A program made the position numbers and the translations under genes. From Streptosporangium violaceochromogenes (GTDB lineage: Bacteria > Actinomycetota > Actinomycetes > Streptosporangiales > Streptosporangiaceae), in contig NZ_BNBB01000004.1 of NCBI RefSeq assembly GCF_014654615.1, positions 124,001 through 188,000 on the forward strand: DNA of 64,000 bases, written 5' to 3'. Below the pieces are notes generated by a model, which was given only the letters and a program-made list of their open reading frames with translations, was not told where the DNA came from and did not search any database. Of this stretch, positions 1 to 7,117 are shown one piece after another (the first letter of the stretch is position 1; every line of letters begins with the position of its first letter).

Positions 1-250
1 CGCCGCGGGGAGCGCGCAGCATGACGACGACGAGCCGGAGGTCGACCGGGCCGACATCACCGCCGCCCTCACCCTCGTCCCGCTCGCGCGGGCCGAGATG
101 GACCAGTTGGAGACCTCCCTGCTGCTCATCGCCCGAGGCCGTGGCCTCACCTGGCAGGAGATCGCCTTCGGGCTGGGGCTCGGCAGCGCCCAGGCCGCCC
201 AGCAACGCTGTGAACGGCTGGCCGGCCGCGTGGAGGCGAGCCTGCCGTAG
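1..250 (+). CDS. C-terminal part of a small HTH DNA-binding protein (5' end outside window)
   Basis: The open frame enters from the left edge (codons in phase with position 2) and stops at TAG 248-250. About 82 residues are visible: an acidic stretch (HDDDEPEVD), then a helical segment and a helix-turn-helix-like region with the motif LTWQEIAFGLGLGSAQAA, ending in ERLAGRVEASLP. This resembles short actinobacterial sigma-region-4-like or MerR-like HTH proteins that act as DNA-binding accessory factors. The start codon is not in the window, so full length and partners are unknown. The stretch after it contains only gene fragments, so this is the last intact-looking gene before a decayed region. 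Confidence 0.6.
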   Translation, partial: AAGSAQHDDDEPEVDRADITAALTLVPLARAEMDQLETSLLLIARGRGLTWQEIAFGLGLGSAQAAQQRCERLAGRVEASLP

Positions 251-503
251 ATGCCGGGACGGTGAAGGGGGTGCCCCCCGGGGAGTTCGGGAAGAAGGCC
301 TGCGGGGGCACCCCGGGGGCGACCGGCGTGATCCTCCCTTTCGGGGTCCCCGGCGGGGGAGGTGGTCGCCCGGGGTTCCGGCGGGCGGCCCTCCGGGAAG
401 GTGAAGGACCACCCGCCGGAAGAGATGGGTGGTGCGGCGGTTCGCGGAGAAGGGTGTTTCGGGGGTACCGGGGTCGCCCGGACGCGCCGGAGGTGGACGC
501 GGC

Positions 504-651
504 GGTCGAAGGTACAGGGCGGTCTCGGCCTGGCGCATCAGCTTCTCCAGCCCTTCAGCGGTGGGGTCGCACACCATGACCGGCTCGGGCACCGGCCCGG
601 TGGCGATGGCGTAGAAGCGGCGGCTGCCGGGGCCGTACAGCAGGAGCGGGT
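504..651 (-). pseudogene. Orphan minus-strand protein fragment
   Basis: Read on the minus strand, this stretch gives a convincing protein-like block of about 50 residues containing LLLYGPGSRRFYAIATGPVPEP and VMVCDPTAEGLEKLMRQAE. The block has no ribosome-binding site or proper start, and it meets a plus-strand regulator fragment almost exactly at position 650. It then runs into low-complexity Pro/Arg codons towards 430. I read it as the remnant of a small hypothetical gene. The block could instead be chance coding potential in high-G+C DNA, so confidence is low. Confidence 0.3.
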
Positions 652-1003
652 GGGCTACACGCAGGCATGGGTGCACGCCTATCTCGGCGACCGAGACCGG
701 CTCGACGAGGCCATGAGCCAGGTGCACCGGTTCATGGATCAGATCGACAGCCGCGACCGGTTCCGAGTTCAGCTCACCCTGCTTCAGGCCATGGGACACG
801 TGCGTTCCGGCGATGTGACCGAAGGCGTCCGGCACGCCCAGGCCGCCTACGAGGCCCATCCTGCCGAGCAGCGGAGCACCATGGTGACCCGGCTGGCCGA
901 CGAGGTCCTCGAAGCGGTGCCCGCGGCCGAAAAGGGGCACGCCACCGTGACCGGCTACCGGGAACTGCTCGCCTCCCCCGGAGGCCACAGGGCGATCGCA
1001 TAA
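650..1003 (+). pseudogene. C-terminal remnant of an XRE-type transcriptional regulator
   Basis: From about 650 to the TAA ending at 1003, the plus strand encodes a typical C-terminal helical-repeat region of actinobacterial XRE-family regulators. Landmarks are VGYTQAWVHAYLGDRDRL, DSRDRFRVQLTLLQAMGHV, a long A/E/L-rich stretch and a final TGYRELLAS. The N-terminal HTH domain is missing. Upstream in-frame codons (362-650) translate to low-complexity Gly/Pro/Arg sequence and overlap a fragment on the other strand, so the gene looks truncated at a junction near 650. It is unlikely to be functional. The function it lost would have been DNA binding by the missing HTH. Confidence 0.5.
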
Positions 1004-1244
1004 AGATCGCTCTCCCCCCTCGTCTCCCAGAGGCCGCCCCACCTCACCCTGTCAACCAGCCGAGGAAAGCGGGGCGCCCCAGGCGGCCGGCGCCTCGTGC
1101 CTACCGTTTGAGCCGCGTCACATCAAGAATCTCTTCCACGCCATGCGCCCGCCGTACGGCCGGCGCATTGGCCACACTGCCCCGGTCGACCCGGCCGACG
1201 TCCTGGCCGAGCAGACCGGGAGATCATCGGGCGTGCCGGCCGAC

Positions 1245-2207
1245 CTACCCGTCGAGGGCCTCGGTGTAGCGGCGGGCGAGGGTGCGGATGTGGGCGACCA
1301 GCTCGGGTGGGCCGTCGACGCGGAAGTCCGTCATCAGCATGCTGAGGTAGACGGCGATGGTCTCCAGGGCGTCGGCACCGGTGACGAGGACGCTGGTGTG
1401 GGAGTCAACGGCCTCGACGATGCCGACGGCGGGGTTGATGCGGGCGATCACGGTTTCGGCGGGGGCGAGGACGGTGACGCGGGCGTGGACCTTCCAGCCG
1501 GTCTGCGCGACCTCGCGCAGGACGAAGGCGACGAGGTCGTCGTCGGGGAGGGGGCGGGCGGCGAAGCGGCGGGACGCGGGCCGGACACGGATCAGGCCGG
1601 CGACGGGCAGCGCCCGCCAGGCGTGCGCGCCCAGGTCGTAGGCGACCAGGAACCAGCGGCGGCGCCAGCTGATCAGGCGGTAGGGCTCCACCTCGGTCTC
1701 GGTGTCGGCGCGGGTCGCCAACAGGGTCGCGCCGTCGCGGATCGCGCCCGCGACAGCAGTGAGGGTGGCGGCGGACACCGGGGCGTCCGGCTCGCGGGAG
1801 CCGACGGTGGCGGGCCCGACCGCGGTGGCCGACCGCAGGGCGGTCACCTTGCGCTGCAGGCGTTTCGGAAGGATCTGCTGGAGCTTGGCGAGCGCCCGAG
1901 TGAGGCTGGCGTCGATGTCCGCGATCCCGGTGGAGCCGTCCTCGGCCAGGCCGACGGCCAGTGCCACGGCCACCGCCTCATCGTCGTCGAGCAGCAGCGG
2001 GGGCATCTTCACGCCCTGTCCGAGCCGGTATCCGCCCACCGCGCCGCGCGCGGCGTGCACCGGATAGCCGAGTTCGCGGAGGCGCTGAACGTCCTGCCGC
2101 ACCGTGCGTTCGGCGACGCCGAGGCGCTCGGCGAGTTCGCGGCCCGTGGAGGACCGGTCCTGCAGCAGGGACAGCAGGCGCAGCACTCGGGTCGTCGTCG
2201 AAGCCAT
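1245..2207 (-). CDS. WYL-domain transcriptional regulator (YafY/DeoR-like HTH)
   Basis: This 320-residue protein has an N-terminal winged HTH (about residues 3-60, with LAERLGVAERTVRQDVQRL) and a central-to-C-terminal WYL-type ligand-sensing domain (about 135-225, with the signature region EPYRLISWRRRWFLVAYDL). It ends in a WCX-like C-terminal region. Such proteins are cytoplasmic regulators, often of the divergent gene. It is divergent from the TIGR03086 gene starting at 2303, and the 95-bp gap holds an inverted repeat (2229-2253) that is a natural operator. The ATG at 2207 is the only start that keeps the complete HTH. The product is probably an autoregulator and controller of the neighbour; the ligand is unknown. 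Confidence 0.88.
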   Translation of the reverse strand: MASTTTRVLRLLSLLQDRSSTGRELAERLGVAERTVRQDVQRLRELGYPVHAARGAVGGYRLGQGVKMPPLLLDDDEAVAVALAVGLAEDGSTGIADIDASLTRALAKLQQILPKRLQRKVTALRSATAVGPATVGSREPDAPVSAATLTAVAGAIRDGATLLATRADTETEVEPYRLISWRRRWFLVAYDLGAHAWRALPVAGLIRVRPASRRFAARPLPDDDLVAFVLREVAQTGWKVHARVTVLAPAETVIARINPAVGIVEAVDSHTSVLVTGADALETIAVYLSMLMTDFRVDGPPELVAHIRTLARRYTEALDG

Positions 2208-2228
2208 CGATTTCTCACCCCCGAGAAC

Positions 2229-2253
2229 TATTAGGAACGAAAATAGCCTAATA
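2229..2253. promoter_or_regulatory. Inverted repeat in the WYL / TIGR03086 divergent promoter
   Basis: TATTAGG at 2229-2235 and CCTAATA at 2247-2253 form a perfect 7-bp inverted repeat with an 11-nt AT-rich spacer. A further palindrome, CTGGTG-T-CACCAG, lies at 2264-2276. Both sit between the divergent starts at 2207 and 2303. This is the expected place for the operator of the WYL regulator; binding is inferred. Confidence 0.45.
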
Positions 2254-2302
2254 GGCCCTTAGGCTGGTGTCACCAGCAAGAAAGAGATCGAAAGGCACAA
2301 CC

Positions 2303-2929
2303 ATGAACGCCGTCGACACCGCCACCGTCACCTCTCTGCGGCCGGTCTGGCGTGAGGTGCTGGCCGCCTCGCACCGGGCGCTGGAGAACAGCGTCGCGGG
2401 CGTGCGGGACAGCGAGGGAGACAACGCCACCCCGTGCTCGGAATGGACGGTCACCCAGGTGATCCAGCACGCCGCAGGCGACCAGCTCGCCTACGCGAAG
2501 ATGCTCGGCGTCGGAAAGGGCCCCGCCTACGACCCCTTCTCGCCTTCCGGAACCGTCGACGGCACCGCGGCAGAGCTGGTGAAAGACGCCGTCGAGCAGA
2601 CCGGCGCGGCGTGGGCGGCGGTCTCCGACGACAGCGGAACCGTTCCGACGCCGCTGCCGCACGGTGACCTGCCCACTCCGGTCGCCGCGGTGATGTGCGC
2701 GCTCGACGCCGCCGTGCACGCGTGGGACATCGCGATCGCCACGGGCCAGCCGTCCCCGCTCGACGACGAGCTCGCAGGCCACCTTCTCGCCGCCGCGCGG
2801 GAAATCGTCGAACCGCTGCGCCGGTGGGGGGCCTACGCTCCCGTGGTTGAGGCTGAGGCCGCCGACAGCCCTTCCTCCACCCCGATCGTCGACGACCTGC
2901 TCCGCTACCTCGGCCGCGTCCCGCGCTGA
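2303..2929 (+). CDS. TIGR03086 family metal-binding (DinB/maleylpyruvate-isomerase N-type) protein
   Basis: This 208-residue cytoplasmic protein has the four-helix-bundle pattern of the DinB/MDMPI N-terminal superfamily. It shows the family's N-terminal PCSEWTVTQVIQHAAGDQ segment, whose histidine is a metal-ligand candidate, and the later VHAWDIAIATGQP motif with the second histidine. Proteins of the TIGR03086 group are common in actinomycetes; some act as mycothiol-dependent enzymes, but most have no assigned reaction. ATG 2303 is chosen because AAAGG precedes it at a suitable distance and the family N-terminus starts near here; an in-frame ATG at 2267 falls in the operator region. It is divergent from the WYL regulator, which probably controls it. 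Confidence 0.82.
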   Translation: MNAVDTATVTSLRPVWREVLAASHRALENSVAGVRDSEGDNATPCSEWTVTQVIQHAAGDQLAYAKMLGVGKGPAYDPFSPSGTVDGTAAELVKDAVEQTGAAWAAVSDDSGTVPTPLPHGDLPTPVAAVMCALDAAVHAWDIAIATGQPSPLDDELAGHLLAAAREIVEPLRRWGAYAPVVEAEAADSPSSTPIVDDLLRYLGRVPR

Positions 2930-3023
2930 CGAGCTCCCGGCCCACCCGGGCTCACCGGCAGGCGATCCATCGGCGGGATTGTCGGTGGCGAAGGCTACGG
3001 TGACCGTGAGGAGGCGGTAATCA

Positions 3024-4136
3024 GTGGAACTCACCCCCCAACAGGTGCTCGGCCTGCGGATGTCCAGCCTGCTGCTCCGAGCGGCGCCCGGCGGCGCCGG
3101 CCGGGCGACGGGCGTGGCCGAGGTGGTGACCTGGCTCGGGGCGATGCAGGCGCAAGACCTCGCCAGCGGTCTGTGGTCGTTCGGCGCGCGACTGCCCGGA
3201 CACACCGCCGCCGACGTCACCGCCGCGCTGGAGCGGCGTGAGGCGCTGCGCACGTGGCCGATGCGCGGCACCATCCATTTCGTCCCGTCCCGCGACGCCC
3301 GCTGGATGCTCGAATTGATGGGCGTCCGGGTGCTGAACGGCGCGGCGAGGCGGCGCGAACAACTCGGCCTCTCGGAGGAGACCGCCGTTCAGGCCATGGA
3401 GGTGCTGGGCACGGCCCTGGCAGGCGGCGGGCGGCTGAGCCGGTCGGAGTGCCTGGCCGTGCTGGCCGACAAGGGCATCGACACCGGTGGCCAGCGCGGC
3501 TACCACCTGCTGTGGTACGCCAGCCAGCGGGGCCTGCTGTGCATCGCCCCCAACATCGGCAACGAGCAGAGCTTCGTGCTGCTCGACGAGTGGGTTCCCG
3601 ACCCGCACCGGCCAGAGCGCGACGAGGCGCTGGGTACCGTCGCCCTGCGTTACTTCCGTGGCCGCGGGCCGACCACCCGGCACGACTTCGCGGGCTGGAC
3701 CGGCCTGACCGCGGCCGACGCCAAACGCGGCATCGCCGTGGCCGGCGACGCGCTGGCCACCGTGACCGTCCACGGGGTGGAGACGTACCTCGACGCCGCG
3801 CTCCTCGACACCGCCCCTCCCCCGGCCGGCGACGACGAGGTGCTCGTGCTGCCGGGGTTCGACGAATACCTGCTGGGCTACAAGGACCGCTCGCTCATGA
3901 TCGCCGACGAGCACAAGGCGGCCATCATCCCCGGTAACAACGGGATCTTCCAGTCCACCGTGGTACGCGCCGGCCGGGTCGTGGCCACCTGGAAACGCAC
4001 CCTTGCCAAGAGCCGGGTACGGATCGCCGTTCAGCCGCTCGTACCGCTCCGCGGAGGCGACCGGGCGGAGGTTGAGCGGGCGTTCGAGCGGTACGCGCGG
4101 TTCGTGGAGCGCACCCCGGAGGTGCGCTGGCCGTGA
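3024..4136 (+). CDS. HTH_42 winged-helix protein, AlkZ/YcaQ-like DNA glycosylase candidate
   Basis: This 370-residue protein belongs to the HTH_42 (COG3214-type) winged-helix family. Near the N-terminus it carries WLGAMQAQDLASGLWS, and then MRGTIHFVPSRDARWML. The QAQ in the first block matches the QxQ catalytic motif described for AlkZ/YcaQ glycosylases, which excise bulky or interstrand-crosslinked alkylpurines. C-terminal blocks LVLPGFDEYLLGYKDRS and NNGIFQSTVV are typical of the family. Start GTG 3024 follows a GAGGAGG-like ribosome-binding site. No biosynthetic cluster that would need self-resistance is visible nearby, so a general repair role is more likely. Family assignment is good; the activity is inferred from the motif. 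Confidence 0.8.
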   Translation: MELTPQQVLGLRMSSLLLRAAPGGAGRATGVAEVVTWLGAMQAQDLASGLWSFGARLPGHTAADVTAALERREALRTWPMRGTIHFVPSRDARWMLELMGVRVLNGAARRREQLGLSEETAVQAMEVLGTALAGGGRLSRSECLAVLADKGIDTGGQRGYHLLWYASQRGLLCIAPNIGNEQSFVLLDEWVPDPHRPERDEALGTVALRYFRGRGPTTRHDFAGWTGLTAADAKRGIAVAGDALATVTVHGVETYLDAALLDTAPPPAGDDEVLVLPGFDEYLLGYKDRSLMIADEHKAAIIPGNNGIFQSTVVRAGRVVATWKRTLAKSRVRIAVQPLVPLRGGDRAEVERAFERYARFVERTPEVRWP

Positions 4137-4212
4137 CCCGTCGCGTGTTTCGGCGAACCGCGCGAACCGCGCCCGGAACGCCTCCGGGGGTGAGGAGACC
4201 CGGCAGCTCCCA

Positions 4213-4971
4213 TTAGTCGCCGGTGAACTCCGGCTCCCGGCCCTCCCGCACCGAGGCGAAGCCCTCACGAAGGTCCCGCGTGCCGAACATGAGCTGGTAG
4301 CCCCGGCGCTCCAGGGCGATCCCGGCCTCGAAGGAGGTGTCCAGGCCGAGGCGGACGACCTCCTTGATCTGCCGTACGGCCAGGCGCGGGCGGGAGGCGA
4401 TCAGCGCGGCCAGTTCCACGGCCCGGTCGACGGCGTTTCCCTCGACCACCTCGGAGACGTAGCCGAGCCGGTGGGCGTCGGCGGCGCTCATGGGGGTGCC
4501 GGTGAGGAGGGCGTACAGCGCGTTCTGCCGTCCGATGGTCCGGGGAAGGCGCTGGGTCGCGCCGCCGCCGGGCACCAGCCCGATGGTGACCTCGGGCTGG
4601 GCGAAGCGCGCGCCCTCCGAGGCGACGACGAAGTCGCACTGAAGGATGAACTCGTTGCCGCCGCCGAAGGCGTCCCCGTTCACGGCGGCGATCACCGGCT
4701 TGCCGCTGTACCAGAACGCCTGGTGGGTGTAGGCGCGGATCGCGCCGACCACGTCGCGTCCGGCCTGTTCGTTCAGGTCGGCGCCGACGGCGAAGACGGT
4801 GTCGCCGCCGGTCAGGACGATCGCGCCGATGTCGTCGTCCTTGTTGAGGGCGTCGATGGCCGCGGCGAGCAGTTCGCGTACCTCGGTGTTGAGCGCGTTT
4901 CGCACCTCCGGCCGGTTGAGCCGGACGATCGCGACGCCGTCGCGGGGCTTTTCGATCTCGACTACTGCCAT
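4213..4971 (-). CDS. Enoyl-CoA hydratase/isomerase (crotonase family)
   Basis: This cytoplasmic protein of 252 residues has the crotonase fold signature. Oxyanion-hole segments are AVGADLNE and NGDAFGGGNEF. Both catalytic glutamates of typical hydratases are present, one in GGGNEF and one in PEVTIGLVPGGGATQ. It would add water to an enoyl-CoA, or catalyse a related CoA-thioester reaction. It is the last gene of the leftward Rieske-oxygenase operon but is separated from the 178-aa gene by a 10-bp tandem repeat, so co-transcription is likely but not certain. I chose the ATG giving MAVVEIEKP; an ATG four codons earlier (4983) is equally possible. Confidence 0.88.
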   Translation of the reverse strand: MAVVEIEKPRDGVAIVRLNRPEVRNALNTEVRELLAAAIDALNKDDDIGAIVLTGGDTVFAVGADLNEQAGRDVVGAIRAYTHQAFWYSGKPVIAAVNGDAFGGGNEFILQCDFVVASEGARFAQPEVTIGLVPGGGATQRLPRTIGRQNALYALLTGTPMSAADAHRLGYVSEVVEGNAVDRAVELAALIASRPRLAVRQIKEVVRLGLDTSFEAGIALERRGYQLMFGTRDLREGFASVREGREPEFTGD

Positions 4972-5011
4972 GGGTGGTTCCATGCCTTTCGGGTGGCCCG
5001 GGCCTGGGCTC

Positions 5012-5111
5012 GGGGACATCGGGAGACAGCGGGGGACGCCAGGGGACGCCAGGGGACGTCAAGGGACACTGGAGGACGCCGAGGGATACCGGCGGATGCC
5101 GGGGAACGTCA
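5012..5111. repeat. Degenerate 10-bp tandem repeat, about ten copies
   Basis: From 5012 the DNA runs in a strict 10-bp register: units at 5012, 5022, 5032, 5042 and so on to 5102. The best units are GGGGACGCCA (5032-5041 and 5042-5051), with others differing at one to three positions, for example GGGGACGTCA at 5052. The array fills the gap between the crotonase start and the stop codon of the 178-aa gene, covering its last codon. A 10-bp period matches one helical turn, so it could be a protein-binding array, a slippage hot spot or an RNA-level spacer. Confidence 0.75.
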
Positions 5112-5645
5112 GCGGTAGGACGCGAAGGTGTCCATGTTCGGGTTGTTCCTGAGCTTTCCGAAGATCTCGGAGCCGTCGTTGATCCAGTGCGGGGACTCGG
5201 GGGTGCCGCTCGCGCCGTCGAAGTCGGCGACACCGATGAAGCAGACCATGAACCAGATGAGTTCCGCCGCGAACATCTCCGGATGCTCGCGCGGGACCCG
5301 CCCGCCGACCCGGCGGGACCACTCGGTCACGGCCTTCTCCAGGTCGATCCGGAAGCCCAGTGTGCTGCCGGGGACGTCGGTGTCATGGAAGATCACCAAG
5401 AGCCGGTCCTTACCGTCCTCCACCGCGTACCTCACGTCCTCGAAGCCGAACGCGGGCCAGAAGGGCCGGTCGTGAAGGTACCCGTCCTCGGTCGGCGTGC
5501 TGGAGGCGCGGCGGTTGGTGCGGTAGCGGTCGCTCAGCAGCGACCACATGCTGTCCCGGATCACCGCGAACAGCGCGGTGTCCGCGGCACGGCCGTCGTC
5601 GTGCGCATACGGCGCGCCGTCCCCGGCGGAGTTGCCGTTCGTCAT
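5109..5645 (-). CDS. Unrecognised 178-aa protein of the Rieske operon
   Basis: I do not recognise this family. The protein is soluble, rich in aromatic residues (FWPAFGFEDVRY, EMFAAELIWFMVCFIG, ESPHWINDGSEIF) and has no signal peptide or clear membrane helix beyond one hydrophobic stretch. Its ATG overlaps the stop of the FAD reductase gene by 4 bp (5642-5645), so it is translationally coupled to the electron-transfer chain. The position suggests a role in the oxygenase pathway, such as a small accessory subunit, substrate-binding protein or downstream enzyme. The last codon lies at the edge of a 10-bp tandem repeat array. Confidence 0.8.
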   Translation of the reverse strand: MTNGNSAGDGAPYAHDDGRAADTALFAVIRDSMWSLLSDRYRTNRRASSTPTEDGYLHDRPFWPAFGFEDVRYAVEDGKDRLLVIFHDTDVPGSTLGFRIDLEKAVTEWSRRVGGRVPREHPEMFAAELIWFMVCFIGVADFDGASGTPESPHWINDGSEIFGKLRNNPNMDTFASYR

Positions 5646-6883
5646 GCGTGCACCCCCTGGGTCGTCGTTCCCTCGGACTGGATGCGGGCCTTCATCCGCA
5701 TGACCGCGCGCGGCGCGTTGACCCCGGCGGCGGCGACGATCCGCCCGTCCTTGAGGTAGGTCACGAACGGGTACCCCTCTCCCCCGGCCTCCTCGACGCG
5801 GACCTCGTCGTGGCCGCGCGCGTGCCCGACCATCTGGTACTTGAGCCCGTACTGGTCGGACCAGAAGTACGGCACGTCGGCGAAGGCCGGGGGCTCGCGG
5901 CCCTCCTGCCCGGCCAGCCAGCTTCCGACGGCGTGCCGCGCCTGGGCCGAGGCGTTGCTCCAGTGTTCGACCCGCATCCGCTCCCCGAAGACGGGATTCC
6001 TCCAGTTGGCGACGTCCCCGGCGGCGAGGACGTTGGGCCGGGCGGTGCGCAGGGCCGCGTCGCAGGCGAGGCCGTCGGAGAGGTCGAGCCCACCGCCGTC
6101 CAGCCAGTCGCAGGCGGTCACCGCGCCGAGCCCCAGGATGACCAGGCCGGCCGTGGTCTCCTGGCCGTCGTCGAAGGTCAGTGAGACCGGCCCCTCCGGT
6201 CCGGCCGCCGACAGGCCGGTGACGGTCGCCGGCATCCGGGTGGTGACCCCGTGGGCGTGGTGCCGTTCCAGGGAGAAGCGTCCCAGTTCGGCGCCGAACA
6301 CGGGCTCCATCGGCAGCCGTCCCTGATCGACCAGTTCCACCGGTAGCCCGCAGGAGCGCAGCGACGCGGCCATCTCGCTGCCGACCAGGCCGGCGCCGAC
6401 GACCACCGCGCGGGGCCGTCCGGCCAGCCGTTCCCTGATCCGTCCGGCGTCGGCGAGGGTGCGCAGGCAGTGGACGCCCGGCAGCCCGGCGAACCCCTTC
6501 GGCAGGCGGGCGCGCATGCCGGTGCAGACGAACAGGGCGTCGAAGGGGATCCACTCTCCCCCGGTCTCCCTCCCGGCCTCCGCCGCGGGGGTGACCAGCA
6601 CCCGGTCGGCGTCCGGGTCGAGCCGCGCGCAGACCGCGAGGTCCATGATCCGCAGCCGGAGGCCGTACTCCCTGGGGGCCGGCAGGCGGATCGCCTCATC
6701 GGTGACCCTGCCCCGGATGAGTTCCTTGGACAGGGCCGGCCTTGAGTAGGGGGCCGTGCCCTCGGGGCCCCGTACCCAGACGACGTCGCCGGTGAAGCCG
6801 TGCCGGTCGAGTTCGGCGACCACGGTGTGGCCGGCGAGGGAGCCGCCGGCCACCACGATGGTCTGCGAGGTGTTGCCGACCAC
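5642..6883 (-). CDS. FAD-dependent ferredoxin reductase of a Rieske oxygenase system
   Basis: This 413-residue flavoprotein has the two-dinucleotide-fold architecture of oxygenase-coupled NAD(P)H:ferredoxin reductases. The N-terminal FAD motif is GGSLAGH (about residues 14-20), the central NAD(P)H motif is GAGLVGSEMAASL (about 164-176) and the second FAD motif is VLAAGDVANW (about 290). The PYSRPALSKE segment is typical of the rubredoxin/ferredoxin reductase group. It would move electrons from NAD(P)H to the ferredoxin encoded 6 bp upstream, and on to the Rieske oxygenase. The start is GTG 6883 with a GGAGG about ten bases before it. It overlaps the next gene by 4 bp. Confidence 0.9.
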   Translation of the reverse strand: MVGNTSQTIVVAGGSLAGHTVVAELDRHGFTGDVVWVRGPEGTAPYSRPALSKELIRGRVTDEAIRLPAPREYGLRLRIMDLAVCARLDPDADRVLVTPAAEAGRETGGEWIPFDALFVCTGMRARLPKGFAGLPGVHCLRTLADAGRIRERLAGRPRAVVVGAGLVGSEMAASLRSCGLPVELVDQGRLPMEPVFGAELGRFSLERHHAHGVTTRMPATVTGLSAAGPEGPVSLTFDDGQETTAGLVILGLGAVTACDWLDGGGLDLSDGLACDAALRTARPNVLAAGDVANWRNPVFGERMRVEHWSNASAQARHAVGSWLAGQEGREPPAFADVPYFWSDQYGLKYQMVGHARGHDEVRVEEAGGEGYPFVTYLKDGRIVAAAGVNAPRAVMRMKARIQSEGTTTQGVHA

Positions 6884-6889
6884 GGTCGC

Positions 6890-7084
6890 TCATTCCTCCA
6901 GGGTCAGGGCGAGGACCGGGCAGGAGGTGACGGCCTGCCGGATCTGGGCGTGGACGACCGGGTCGCCGGGGATCTCGTCGGCGATGTGCAGGACCAGGTC
7001 GTCGTCGACGTCGAAGACGTCGGGGGCGATGCCCATGCACACGCCGTTGCCGTCGCACAGGGTGCGGTCGACGGTGAGTTTCAT
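6890..7084 (-). CDS. 3Fe-4S ferredoxin
   Basis: This 64-residue ferredoxin has cysteines at residues 10, 16 and 55 (C-x5-C and SCP). The position that would hold the extra cysteine of a 4Fe-4S site is glycine, so a 3Fe-4S cluster is expected, as in many actinobacterial P450 and oxygenase ferredoxins. The acidic stretch DVFDVDDDL is typical of proteins that dock to a reductase. It lies between the Rieske oxygenase and the FAD reductase, so it most likely carries electrons between them. ATG 7084 is preceded by GGAGCACGAC. Confidence 0.92.
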   Translation of the reverse strand: MKLTVDRTLCDGNGVCMGIAPDVFDVDDDLVLHIADEIPGDPVVHAQIRQAVTSCPVLALTLEE

Positions 7085-7117
7085 GTCGTGCTCCTCACGC
7101 GAAGGGGGTCTCGCCGT

